From DRVV01 sp038868255 (GTDB lineage Archaea > Thermoproteota > Bathyarchaeia > Bathyarchaeales > Bathycorpusculaceae), in contig JAWCTJ010000025.1 in the NCBI GenBank assembly GCA_038868255.1, positions 1-15,759 of the forward strand: a DNA stretch of 15,759 bases, given 5' to 3'. The notes under the pieces were generated by a model that was not told where the DNA came from, did not search any database, and worked only from the letters and a program-made list of their open reading frames with translations. The translations under genes were made by a program, and so were the position numbers. Below, piece after piece: positions 1 to 7,717 of this stretch. The first letter of the stretch is position 1. Every line of letters begins with the position of its first letter.

Positions 1-217
1 TGAAAAGTGCTCCCAAGATTATAGCCATTACCAAGACGAAAACTGCAAGAGTAATATTCTGCCTCTTGAGGTAAGCCTTTGCCCCTTCCTTTATGGCGCC
101 GGCTATCTCCCGCATCCTCTCTGTACCCATGTCCTGGCTTTTCACATAGTGGTATAGGTAGCTGGATAAAGCAATTGAAGCTAGACCTGCTACTGGAGCC
201 ACTAAGAACCATTCCAT
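1..217 (-). CDS. hppA: Membrane-bound ion-translocating pyrophosphatase, N-terminal fragment
   Basis: Seventy-two residues are visible, from the start codon to the window edge. After a first hydrophobic helix (residues about 2-24) comes IAGAIKEGAKAYLKRQ at about residues 38-53. This is the N-terminal signature of membrane-bound H+/Na+-translocating pyrophosphatases. A second helix follows at about 55-72. The family hydrolyses pyrophosphate at the cytoplasmic face and exports H+ or Na+. The catalytic part is outside the window, so ion choice and potassium dependence cannot be judged. The ATG at 217-215 is chosen because GGAGAG (225-230) lies 7 nt upstream and the protein then begins like family members. 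It follows the L-M-N cluster on the same strand after a 270-bp gap that holds a candidate terminator and promoter, so it is probably a separate unit. Confidence 0.9.
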   Translation of the reverse strand, partial: MEWFLVAPVAGLASIALSSYLYHYVKSQDMGTERMREIAGAIKEGAKAYLKRQNITLAVFVLVMAIILGALF

Positions 218-270
218 TAAAGATCTCTCCAGTTGATTTTTAACGTGACTTCTCAAACGGCGCAGCTTGC

Positions 271-280
271 TAATAAATTT
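271..280 (-). promoter_or_regulatory. Candidate TATA box for the pyrophosphatase gene
   Basis: Read on the minus strand this is AAATTTATTA, about 55 nt upstream of the hppA ATG. It would place a transcript start near 245-250 and leave a leader of about 30 nt that includes the GGAGAG site. It sits inside a short inverted repeat (268-282, arms GCTAA/TTAGC). A second A/T-rich box, TTTAAAAG on the minus strand at 346-353, is an alternative. Sequence resemblance only. Confidence 0.3.
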
Positions 281-420
281 AGCGTAAATCTTAATAGGTA
301 ATCTCCGATTGAAATCTGAAGATTGTCCTGTTTAGGGTTTAAGGGCTTTTAAACGCGTATATTACTTTATTTATAATCATTTATAGTCATCCTTTCACAC
401 TAGCTATTATTTCACATAGC

Positions 421-451
421 AAAAAGCGCATCCTGCAGCGGAAAACCTGCA
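421..451 (-). terminator. Candidate terminator after the L-M-N cluster
   Basis: Downstream of the nuoN stop on the minus strand, TGCAG and CTGCA (434-438 and 447-451) can form a 5-bp stem with an 8-nt loop. A run of five T (421-425) follows eight nt later. Archaeal termination depends mainly on T tracts, so the T run matters more than the stem. The stem is short and the assignment is weak. Confidence 0.3.
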
Positions 452-487
452 TGCATTTTTGGGCCATGCTGCTCGTCATCGGTGAGT

Positions 488-1984
488 TTAAGGCATGAAG
501 GGAAGTTGCTCGACCACAGGATTTATGAGGTTCAGAATGGCGGTGGGATAAAGCCCAAAAATGATTAGTGCACCAGCCATAATGAATATTGGAAATAGGA
601 GTTTCTTTGACTCTTTAATTTTGGATTCCTCAACGGGTTTTCTGCTATACATATTATTAACGAGTTTCAGAAGATAGGCAGCTTGGACAACGCTTGTAAG
701 CACACCTATAACTGCTAACCATCCGAGGTTTGCTTCTATAGCTGAGGTGAACACCATGTATTTAGCCATGAAGCCGGCTAATGAGGGAACCCCGATAAAG
801 GAGAATATTGTTAAGACCAAGGCGAGGCTTGTAAGCGGTGCTTTTCGACCCACCCCGGAAAACTCGTCAAGCGTTTTGAAACCCATACCATTCAGTATTC
901 CAACAGCCATGAAGGCTGCTGCGGTGGATATGCCGCCGACGAGGAAGAAGTAAAGATTGCCCATTATTCCAAGCGGAGTTACTGTCGTGATTGCCACAAG
1001 GTTATAGCCGACGTCCACAATGCATAGATAAGCCATTAAACGCTTTACATCTCTCTCCGTTAGGGCAAGTAGATTGCCAACGATCATCGTAAGCGCTGAC
1101 ATAACTGCGAAAATTAGTTGCCACGGCAGAACTGTGGGAGGCGACAAGATATAGATGAGAACTCTCAACAGCACGTAATAGCTTCCCTGATCAACAAGTG
1201 CTGACAGAAATGCTGAGGATGATGACGGAGCGGCAGAGTAGGCGTCAGGCAGCCACATGTGAAAGGGCACTACAGCCGCTTCGATAGAGTAGCCTGCGGC
1301 CATAAAGGCGAAGGCTATCTCCAGAAGTCCCTTATCTTGGAGGATCATAAGGGCATGCTTAGCTGCCCAGAAGTTCAAAGTGCCGGTTAAAGCGTAGATT
1401 ATGGACAACCCGTAAATTATGAATGCTGAGGCGATTATTATCATAACCAGGTACTTTAAGGTGGCATGCAGGGACCTTGATGTTCTGTTGTAAAGCATCA
1501 GGAAGCTGGAACCGGCGGCTGTGGCTTCCCAGAATATAAACATTGTAAGGAGGTCGCCTGCAAAGACGGTGCCTATAACGCAGCCAGTAATTATAAGCAT
1601 AACTGCATAATATCTTTCTGAAAGCGCCTCACCGGATTCTATGTAAAATAGACTGAAAAGGAATATCACGGCACTAACTGCCGTGAATATTATTGCCATG
1701 TAGATTGAAACGGCATCAACAAGAAACGCGCTTGAGAATATAGCGGATGATCCGCTTGCCAATGACAAGCCTACGTAGGGATTTACTGCCTGTTGCGAAT
1801 AGTATTTCAGTGCAAGGTTAGTCACAGCAGCCGCTGCTGACAAAAAGATTGCGGAAAACCAGCAAAATTTTAATAGATTTTTTCCACGTTGCACCCTACG
1901 CATAACCTTAACTGCGGGAACTGTGAGGACGGAGGATAACACGAAAACGGTTATCGGTAGGGAAATATCCAAGAGAGTTATCAT
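488..1984 (-). CDS. nuoN: Complex I/Mrp-type antiporter-like subunit N (NuoN-like)
   Basis: 498 residues, almost wholly hydrophobic, in the proton-conducting membrane transporter family of NuoN/NuoM/MrpD; about 14 membrane helices are expected. The TM5 glutamate is present (FWEA, Glu153), the VPFHMWLPDAY signature of TM7 lies at 239-249, and the TM12 lysine is present (FMAKY, Lys408). The usual TM7 lysine, four residues before that VPFH signature, is Glu235, and the TM8 lysine region reads VDQGSYY (Asp265-Gln266). Two positions that are normally basic in the proton path are therefore acidic or neutral. Start: ATG at 1984 with GAGGG about 9 nt upstream, 13 nt after the nuoM stop. It is the last gene of the L-M-N cluster. 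The family is certain; the label N rather than a second D-type subunit rests on order and length. Confidence 0.88.
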   Translation of the reverse strand: MITLLDISLPITVFVLSSVLTVPAVKVMRRVQRGKNLLKFCWFSAIFLSAAAAVTNLALKYYSQQAVNPYVGLSLASGSSAIFSSAFLVDAVSIYMAIIFTAVSAVIFLFSLFYIESGEALSERYYAVMLIITGCVIGTVFAGDLLTMFIFWEATAAGSSFLMLYNRTSRSLHATLKYLVMIIIASAFIIYGLSIIYALTGTLNFWAAKHALMILQDKGLLEIAFAFMAAGYSIEAAVVPFHMWLPDAYSAAPSSSSAFLSALVDQGSYYVLLRVLIYILSPPTVLPWQLIFAVMSALTMIVGNLLALTERDVKRLMAYLCIVDVGYNLVAITTVTPLGIMGNLYFFLVGGISTAAAFMAVGILNGMGFKTLDEFSGVGRKAPLTSLALVLTIFSFIGVPSLAGFMAKYMVFTSAIEANLGWLAVIGVLTSVVQAAYLLKLVNNMYSRKPVEESKIKESKKLLFPIFIMAGALIIFGLYPTAILNLINPVVEQLPFMP

Positions 1985-1997
1985 TTAACTGTTCCCT

Positions 1998-3476
1998 CTA
2001 TACAAAGGCCACGTTTGTGATGAGCTGTATTAAAAATGAGGGCCATATGCCGAAGGCAACAACTAAGACAGCCAAAAACATCATAGAAAGCCTCATGGAT
2101 AATGGCACATCCGTAATCTTCTCATGCTTGGATGCGCCGAAGAAGACGTTACTCAGAAATCTTAAAGAGTATGCCAGTGAAAAGACCGTGGCTATTAACA
2201 TAATTGCAACTGGAATGATGTAGAAACTGTCAATTTTTATCGTTTGAAACGCTCCGACGAATATGAGGAATTCGCTCATAAAGCATGCGAATGGCGGAAC
2301 ACCCGCAATGCTTAAGGCTGCAACCATTGAGGATGAGGCTGTTGTAGGCATTTGCCCTGCAAGTCCACCCATTTCTCGTATGTCTCGGATCTCAAGCTTC
2401 TTCATAACCGCCCCAGCTGTTAAGAAGAGCAGTCCCTTACTGACAGCATGGTTCACAAGGTGTAGCACTGTTCCAGTTGTAGCTTCTTGAAAAGGGAATA
2501 GGGAAAGACCAAAGAGCACATATCCCATGTGGGCTATGCTTGAATAGGCGATTATGCGTTTTATGTCAGTCTCCACTAAGGCTATAAGGGAACCGAAAAA
2601 TGCTGATATTATTCCGAAAATTGTTAGTCCATGTAAGAATTGGGAGGCAAATTCTGTCGTCATAACAGCTGGAAAAACCGTTCCAAGTGATATGCGTAAT
2701 ATCGCATATGCACCTGCGCTGATTATAACTCCGCTTAGGAGCGCGGACATAGGCGCTGGGGCTTCTGAATGAGCGTCGGGCAGCCACATGTGAACGGGCA
2801 CAGCGGCCATTTTAACTGCGAAACCGGCAGTCAGAGATATTAAAATCCACTTAACCATTTCGGGATTAGCCGTCATCAACGCTGACCGTGCTTGAAATAT
2901 GTCTAAGTCGCCTGTTATCATGAATATGGCGCCTATTCCAAGCAGTACGAAAACGGCGCCAGCATGTGTGAATATGAAGAATTTGAAGGCAGCGCGGTAA
3001 GGTTCTCTATAACCCCACCCGCCGATTATGAAGTAGGCTGGGAGCAGCATGAGTTCCCAGCAGAAATAAAAGAGCATTAGGTTGGATGTTAGGAAGACAC
3101 CTACTAGCCCTATGGAAAGCATTGTTAGAAGCGCATAGTACTCGGCTAATCCCTTCTTCTCATGCATGTAATCAATCGAGAAGATTGCAGCCGCCAGCAT
3201 TAGTATCAGAGTAATGATTGCCATTAAGAGGCTGATTCCATCTACAAAAAGCGTAAAAGAGGAGCGGAGAGCAGGAACCCATTGGTAGGACTCCGTGTAG
3301 ATATGGCCTTTTCCATTGATGATCGCGGGCACCGTTGTGGAAAGAAGCGCTGCATCACAGATGCACACCAGGGCTATTAGGACCGCTGCTGCCTTTGGAG
3401 ACTTCTTACCTAGGACGTAGACTAATGGGATTATTACGGCGGGCAGGAGCAGAGTTAACAGCAATACGTTCGGCAT
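1998..3476 (-). CDS. nuoM: Complex I antiporter-like subunit M (NuoM-like)
   Basis: 492 residues, multi-pass, middle antiporter-like subunit of the membrane arm. Family hallmarks visible are FCWELML in TM5 (Glu141), FAVKMAAVPVHMWLPDAH around TM7 (Lys222), a histidine in TM11 (HAVSKGLLFL, His343), and MSEFLIFVGAF in TM12 with Glu402, the acidic residue that distinguishes NuoM from NuoL and NuoN. The TM8 position that is usually lysine is Ser253 (SGVIISAGAY). The ATG at 3476-3474 lies one nt after the nuoL stop, and nuoN follows after 13 nt, so the three genes are surely co-transcribed. Known role: one of three parallel ion channels driven by electron transfer in the peripheral arm. Length is normal for the family and the frame is intact. 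Confidence 0.92.
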   Translation of the reverse strand: MPNVLLLTLLLPAVIIPLVYVLGKKSPKAAAVLIALVCICDAALLSTTVPAIINGKGHIYTESYQWVPALRSSFTLFVDGISLLMAIITLILMLAAAIFSIDYMHEKKGLAEYYALLTMLSIGLVGVFLTSNLMLFYFCWELMLLPAYFIIGGWGYREPYRAAFKFFIFTHAGAVFVLLGIGAIFMITGDLDIFQARSALMTANPEMVKWILISLTAGFAVKMAAVPVHMWLPDAHSEAPAPMSALLSGVIISAGAYAILRISLGTVFPAVMTTEFASQFLHGLTIFGIISAFFGSLIALVETDIKRIIAYSSIAHMGYVLFGLSLFPFQEATTGTVLHLVNHAVSKGLLFLTAGAVMKKLEIRDIREMGGLAGQMPTTASSSMVAALSIAGVPPFACFMSEFLIFVGAFQTIKIDSFYIIPVAIMLIATVFSLAYSLRFLSNVFFGASKHEKITDVPLSMRLSMMFLAVLVVAFGIWPSFLIQLITNVAFV

Positions 3477-3477
3477 T

Positions 3478-5436
3478 TCATCCAGCCCATCCTGTTATCC
3501 ACATTGTAGCGATCATTAACAGCAGGATTATTATAAATCCAATTAGCGCTGCGGCAATATAATGGTTTATGGTGTTTGACGGCAACCTTTTAAGTTTAGA
3601 GGCTGAAGCCAAAGTTTTATTTGTAAGAACATATAACATTTCGTCGGCTAACACGTCCAAGTACTTCTGGGTTTTATGCGCCAAGCTTATTACACCATTG
3701 GCAAAGAATTGTGGAGCCTGGCTGAAGAACCTGTTTTCAACGGTTCTAACGCTTTTTGACAGGATTAAAAATCCTTTTGCGACACCTCCGTATAAAGCGT
3801 CAAAGTAGTAACCCCTTTCCAAAATTCGCCCTAGGTATGTATCATGTAAAATTTCCAGCATGGCTGGTTTCCTGTAATAAGTCAGGTATATGGCGGATCC
3901 GCTGAACGTTAAAACCATTAGCAGGATCAATGTTGAAGGGCTGAAAACCTCACTTAGCCCTATTTCCGCGTGAACGTGCATCATGCCGGAAAAGGATTCG
4001 CCGAATAATCCTGTTATGAGGCAGAGTGCGGCGAGGACGGCGGCTGGAAACAGCATTATCTTGGGGGCTTCATGGACATGGATCTGCCTTACGTGCTCTG
4101 TTTTTTCCCTTATGTAAACCAGGATCAAAACTCTAAGGGTGTATGCGAAGGTTAGAGCCGTGGAGAGGTATAGAATTGATGTGGCGATTATGTTTCCTGA
4201 GGAAAGGACGCTGTTTATGGCTAGTTCTTTGCTGAAGAAGCTTATTACTGGGGGTATACCAGCACGTGAAAGCATCACAATTAGGCTTAACCCGAAGGTT
4301 ATCGGCATGTCTTTCCGAAGCCCGCCCATTAGGCGCATGTCACGGGTTTTAACCGTGTGAACTATTCCGCCTATTAGCAGGAAGTCTAGCCCTTGAAAGA
4401 AGGCGTGACTGACAAGGTGAAGTACCCCAGCGAACCATCCGGTTGACGGAACATTATATGCTGTGCCTAATGCTGCAAACATGAAGCCTATCTGGCTTAT
4501 TGTGGAGTAAGCGGCGACACCCTTTATGTCCGGTGTGGAGAGCGCTAATGTCGCGGCTATGAAGGCTGTTAAAGTGCCAATCCAAAGGATGGACGGCAGC
4601 CACATGGGGATCAGAGCTGCTGAGGAACCGAAAACAAGTAGTAATCTGGCTATTAGGTAAACGCCAGCTTTAACCATTGTTGCAGAATGTAGCAGTGCGC
4701 TGACGGATGTCGGAGCTTCCATGGCGCTGTAAAGCCATGTGTGAAGAGGAAGCTGTGCGGATTTTGCAACTGCGCCTCCAAGCATCAGAAAGGCTGCTGC
4801 CGTCAGCACAGGCAACGGAACTTGTCCAATATTGTTGGCAATATAGTGAAAAGAGTAAGAGCCTAAATTCATGTAGAGGAGGCATATTCCAGCTAGAAGG
4901 CATACGTCGCCTATCCTCGTCATAAGGAAAACCTTAATTCCTGCACGAACGCTTTCAGGCTTCTTGTACCAGAAAGATATAAGCGAGTATGAGCAGAGCC
5001 CCACCATTTCCCAGAATATGAACAGCTGGAAAAAGTTGTCTGACAGGACAAGCCCCGTCATGGAGCCGATGAATATGAGTATGAAAAAGTAATAGCGTGT
5101 TAAGCCCTCTTCGCCAGCCATATAGCCCAGCGAATAAAGGGTTATTATGAAACCGAAAAAAGTGACCAAACATGCCAGCAGGATGCTTAATGCGTCAAGG
5201 TACACACCGGCATTAATGTTTTCCCAGGGAATCCATGGGACAGATATTTCATGGCTTTCAGCAGCCTCCAAACGGTATACATCCGGAATCATTGAAAAGG
5301 CAAATATCAATGCCGCTAGGCTAACGGCTACGGCGAAATAGTCCCTTGCCCTTTTACTTAAACGTGAAATTAATGGAACGAGAAGGCTTGAAACTATCGG
5401 AAGCAGCCAAACTAACCAAGGTGCATGAGGAAACAA
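3478..5436 (-). CDS. nuoL: Complex I antiporter-like subunit L (NuoL-like), with lateral-helix C-terminus
   Basis: 652 residues, the distal antiporter-like subunit. Visible are FIFWEMVG in TM5 (Glu143), AVAKSAQLPLHTW in TM7 (Lys225), SALLHSATMVKAGVYL in TM8 (His250, Lys256) and SFFSKE in TM12 (Lys403). After about residue 540 there is an amphipathic stretch followed by a last membrane helix (about 625-650). This is the extra lateral helix and terminal TM16 that NuoL-type proteins use to span subunits M and N. The TM7-TM8 link reads WLYSAMEAPTS, closer to MrpA/HyfB than to the WLPDAMEGPTP of bacterial NuoL. In TM11 the usual HAFFK is HAFFQ (Gln348). Start: no in-frame ATG or GTG exists before the upstream stop; TTG at 5436 has GAGGT 9 nt upstream. 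It heads the L-M-N cluster. Confidence 0.92.
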   Translation of the reverse strand: MFPHAPWLVWLLPIVSSLLVPLISRLSKRARDYFAVAVSLAALIFAFSMIPDVYRLEAAESHEISVPWIPWENINAGVYLDALSILLACLVTFFGFIITLYSLGYMAGEEGLTRYYFFILIFIGSMTGLVLSDNFFQLFIFWEMVGLCSYSLISFWYKKPESVRAGIKVFLMTRIGDVCLLAGICLLYMNLGSYSFHYIANNIGQVPLPVLTAAAFLMLGGAVAKSAQLPLHTWLYSAMEAPTSVSALLHSATMVKAGVYLIARLLLVFGSSAALIPMWLPSILWIGTLTAFIAATLALSTPDIKGVAAYSTISQIGFMFAALGTAYNVPSTGWFAGVLHLVSHAFFQGLDFLLIGGIVHTVKTRDMRLMGGLRKDMPITFGLSLIVMLSRAGIPPVISFFSKELAINSVLSSGNIIATSILYLSTALTFAYTLRVLILVYIREKTEHVRQIHVHEAPKIMLFPAAVLAALCLITGLFGESFSGMMHVHAEIGLSEVFSPSTLILLMVLTFSGSAIYLTYYRKPAMLEILHDTYLGRILERGYYFDALYGGVAKGFLILSKSVRTVENRFFSQAPQFFANGVISLAHKTQKYLDVLADEMLYVLTNKTLASASKLKRLPSNTINHYIAAALIGFIIILLLMIATMWITGWAG

Positions 5437-5445
5437 AGGATCATT

Positions 5446-5450
5446 ACCTC
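5446..5450 (-). promoter_or_regulatory. Ribosome binding site that fixes the TTG start of nuoL
   Basis: GAGGT on the minus strand, 9 nt before TTG 5436-5434. An in-frame TGA (5451-5449) overlaps it immediately upstream, so the coding frame cannot extend further. Confidence 0.6.
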
Positions 5451-5538
5451 ACATTTGCATGATGTTTTTTGAAGCCATCCGCAATTTCGTATTTTCCACG
5501 CCTTCTTAGGGTTTGATTACGCTTGAAATAATGCCCCG

Positions 5539-5548
5539 ATTTAAGTTT
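5539..5548 (-). promoter_or_regulatory. Candidate TATA box for the L-M-N cluster
   Basis: AACTTAAATC on the minus strand inside the 222-bp divergent gap between nuoL and the ArsB-type permease gene. The core TTAAATC also occurs upstream of nuoA (12011-12017), which would suit common control of the two halves of the complex. The predicted leader would be about 80 nt. Weak evidence from composition only. Confidence 0.25.
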
Positions 5549-5620
5549 TGCCCAACAATCTCAATACTAATTAATAATCATAAGCCTCAATATGAAGCCA
5601 TATTTACGTACAAGGTCATC

Positions 5621-5630
5621 TTTTTATATC
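5621..5630 (+). promoter_or_regulatory. TATA-type promoter of the ArsB-family gene
   Basis: TTTTTATATC ends 28 nt before the ATG at 5659. With the usual archaeal spacing of about 25 nt to the transcript start, the mRNA would begin at most about ten nt before the start codon. This agrees with the lack of a Shine-Dalgarno there. The same ten bases occur at the cdc48 promoter. Confidence 0.55.
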
Positions 5631-5658
5631 AGCTCAGACTCTACCACAGAGACCTGTA

Positions 5659-7029
5659 ATGGAGTATAAGGCGTTAACTGCATTAACAATATTCGCCGTA
5701 ACGCTTTTCTTGATGGTTAAACGTCCACGTAATATAAACTTGGGATTAGCAGCTGGAATAGGAGCAGCTGCATCACTTCTGCTGGGTACAGTGACCATAA
5801 ATGAAACTTTGAAGGCATTTACTGAGATCTGGGATGCTGCCTTAGCATTCATTGGCATTGTTGCATTCTCGGTAACGCTAGATGCTATGGGATTCTTTAG
5901 GTGGGCGGCTGTTAGGGTTGTGAAGCTTGCGGGCGGAAACGGCTTAAAACTGTACTTTTACGTTTCGCTACTAACCGCGTGTGTAAGCATACTTTTCGCT
6001 AATGACAGTGCAGTGCTCATATTAACGCCTATAGTGCTCGAGATTATAAGCCAGCTTAAAATTAAATATGAGGGAAGACTTGCCTATCTGTTCGCCGCCG
6101 GATTAATCGCTGACACCGCCGCAATGCCGCTTATAACCAGTAATCCAATAAACATCGTGAGCGCGGACTTTTTCAGGTACGGTTTCACAGATCATGTTAT
6201 TTTTATGGGTCCAGTCGCGGTGGTTACGATATTAAGCAGCCTTCTAATTGTTTACATGTTTTTCAGGAAAATGATCCCAAGGACATACTCAGCTCAGCTC
6301 GCAGGTGCCTTGGCAAATGGGAGAATTATAGATCCTTTTCTATTGAAAGTGAGCCTCACAACCCTGGTGGCTATAGACGTAGGTTATGTTTTAGCGTCAT
6401 TACATAGGATACCGGTTTCCATCGTAATATGTTCAGGCGCGCTCATCCTGATGGTGGCATATGCGTTAAACCTAAAGATGAAAGGGAGAATGGCGTTGAA
6501 GGATGAGCGTAGGGGAATTACTGCAATAATCAAGGAGATTAACTGGGATATTGTAATCTTCATGATTAGTATCTTTCTTGTTGTCCAGGGGCTTAAGCAC
6601 ACGGGAGCAGTGGACTTTTTTGCCTACACTTTCGCCTGGGCTTTAAAGCTTCCATCCTTTCTGTCCGTGCTTGTTCCAAGTTTGGTTGTCACCGTAGGGG
6701 CAAGCGCCATGAACAATTGGCCCATGACTATACTTGGTCTTTTATCAATAGAACAGACAGCCAGATTTGCTAATTTAAACTCTCAGCAATTGACCAGCCT
6801 AATATTCTCGAACATCATTGGGAACAATCTCGGTCCGCATTTCTTCCCGTTGGGATCTCTGGCCATACTAATGTGGCTTGAAACAATGAGGAAGAAGGGT
6901 GTAAACATTAGACTGGTGGATTATTTGAAGGTGGGATCTTTACTTTCAATTTTAGAGGTTAGTGTAGCTTCGCTGATTTTATGGCTTGAGATATCATTTT
7001 TAAACATAAACCTCAGCATACATTTATGA
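5659..7029 (+). CDS. arsB: ArsB/NhaD-family permease (arsenite efflux pump-like)
   Basis: 456 residues with about 11-12 hydrophobic segments, in the ArsB branch of the ion transporter superfamily. Motifs seen are FANDSAVLILTP (113-124), SNPINIVSADFF (161-172), AMNNWPMTILG (350-360) and GNNLGPHFFPLGSLA (388-402). They match the ArsB pattern of paired re-entrant loops and the GP..PLGSL signature. Known members export arsenite or antimonite, driven by membrane potential or with the ATPase ArsA; relatives (NhaD, CitM) exchange Na+ or carry organic acids. No arsR, arsA or arsC is next to it, so the substrate is unproven. It lies alone on the plus strand between the two minus-strand halves of the complex I-like operon. 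The ATG at 5659 is chosen for the promoter spacing; no Shine-Dalgarno is present, which suggests leaderless translation. Confidence 0.85.
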   Translation: MEYKALTALTIFAVTLFLMVKRPRNINLGLAAGIGAAASLLLGTVTINETLKAFTEIWDAALAFIGIVAFSVTLDAMGFFRWAAVRVVKLAGGNGLKLYFYVSLLTACVSILFANDSAVLILTPIVLEIISQLKIKYEGRLAYLFAAGLIADTAAMPLITSNPINIVSADFFRYGFTDHVIFMGPVAVVTILSSLLIVYMFFRKMIPRTYSAQLAGALANGRIIDPFLLKVSLTTLVAIDVGYVLASLHRIPVSIVICSGALILMVAYALNLKMKGRMALKDERRGITAIIKEINWDIVIFMISIFLVVQGLKHTGAVDFFAYTFAWALKLPSFLSVLVPSLVVTVGASAMNNWPMTILGLLSIEQTARFANLNSQQLTSLIFSNIIGNNLGPHFFPLGSLAILMWLETMRKKGVNIRLVDYLKVGSLLSILEVSVASLILWLEISFLNINLSIHL

Positions 7030-7381
7030 GAAAGCACGCCTATCAGTTCTTTCATCATGTTGGCTTCTATATAAAGGTTGATGACCTGTGAGGAAGGGCG
7101 GTTTGTAGCCATGGAGCTGAATCATCCGCTGTCACGGTCTTTCTGATGGCATCAGATAACCCATAAGAGCACATTTTTAATGTATAGCTCAATTATAACG
7201 TTTACCACCGCATTCGCGGTTCCTCTTAACCACGAAAAACGGTTATCAGGATACGTCTGAGATGGTGATAGCTGAACACCATAGGAGAAGCAGTTTGTAA
7301 TTCACAACGAATCTGACATGGAGAATAGACGCTGCACATTTGGTTGATAATGCATTAATTTATGCCAGACTGATTGTTTGA
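7030..7381 (+). other. Convergent intergenic gap, no gene found
   Basis: 352 bp between the convergent ends of the ArsB-type gene and nuoK. I see no coding frame with start and ribosome site, no tRNA and no repeat array. It contains a perfect 5-bp hairpin (7207-7220, ACCGC/GCGGT, 4-nt loop), a weaker one (7227-7245, TAACC/GGTTA) and a T5 run at 7174-7178. These could serve termination on either strand but are not convincing. Confidence 0.5.
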
Positions 7382-7717
7382 TTAAGTTTCTAAATTCTCT
7401 TCGTTTTCTACATCTTCGCTGCGCGTTTCTCGCTGCTCGAGTTTGGCAATTTCATTTAAGTCGCAGGTTCTATACTTTTTAGAATATATGAACATCAGGG
7501 CGAGGATAATTGCGGTTATACATGTATCGGTGGAAAAGGCAAGTATCAGCAGAGCTTCACCCAGGGGGTTAGATGGGGAACTGAGGAGCACAAAATTCAT
7601 GGTTGCCGCTACAGCCACCAGTTCAAGGGATATCAAAACCTTCAGGAGATGACGCCTCGTTAGAAGTCCATAAATGCCTATTGCAATCAACGTTGCTGAT
7701 AAGATTAGATAATCCAT
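7382..7717 (-). CDS. nuoK: Complex I subunit K (NuoK-like)
   Basis: 111 residues with three membrane helices and a charged, Glu-rich cytoplasmic tail (about 85-111). TM2 carries LISLELVAVAATMNF with Glu32, matching the essential Glu36 of E. coli NuoK. In TM3 the second essential glutamate (Glu72 in E. coli) corresponds to Asp64 in FSTDTCITAI. The run PLGEALLILAF before it resembles the PLPQALVLTAI of MrpC/MbhG. In known complexes these acids carry protons between subunit J and the antiporter-like subunits. Start: the ATG at 7717 shares its A with the nuoJ stop (TGATG), with GGAGAG 10 nt upstream. It is the last gene of the A-K cluster; the L, M and N genes that usually follow lie beyond the ArsB-type gene. 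Confidence 0.85.
   Translation of the reverse strand: MDYLILSATLIAIGIYGLLTRRHLLKVLISLELVAVAATMNFVLLSSPSNPLGEALLILAFSTDTCITAIILALMFIYSKKYRTCDLNEIAKLEQRETRSEDVENEENLET

Noticed and set aside
7045..7125. C/D box guide RNA in the convergent gap
   Set aside because: Boxes like TTGATGA (7078-7084) and, on the minus strand, ATGATGA occur, but the spacing to the CTGA boxes does not fit guides of about 12 nt.
7227..7245. Terminator for nuoK formed by TAACC/GGTTA
   Set aside because: The T run lies inside the loop rather than after the stem, so it does not have terminator form.
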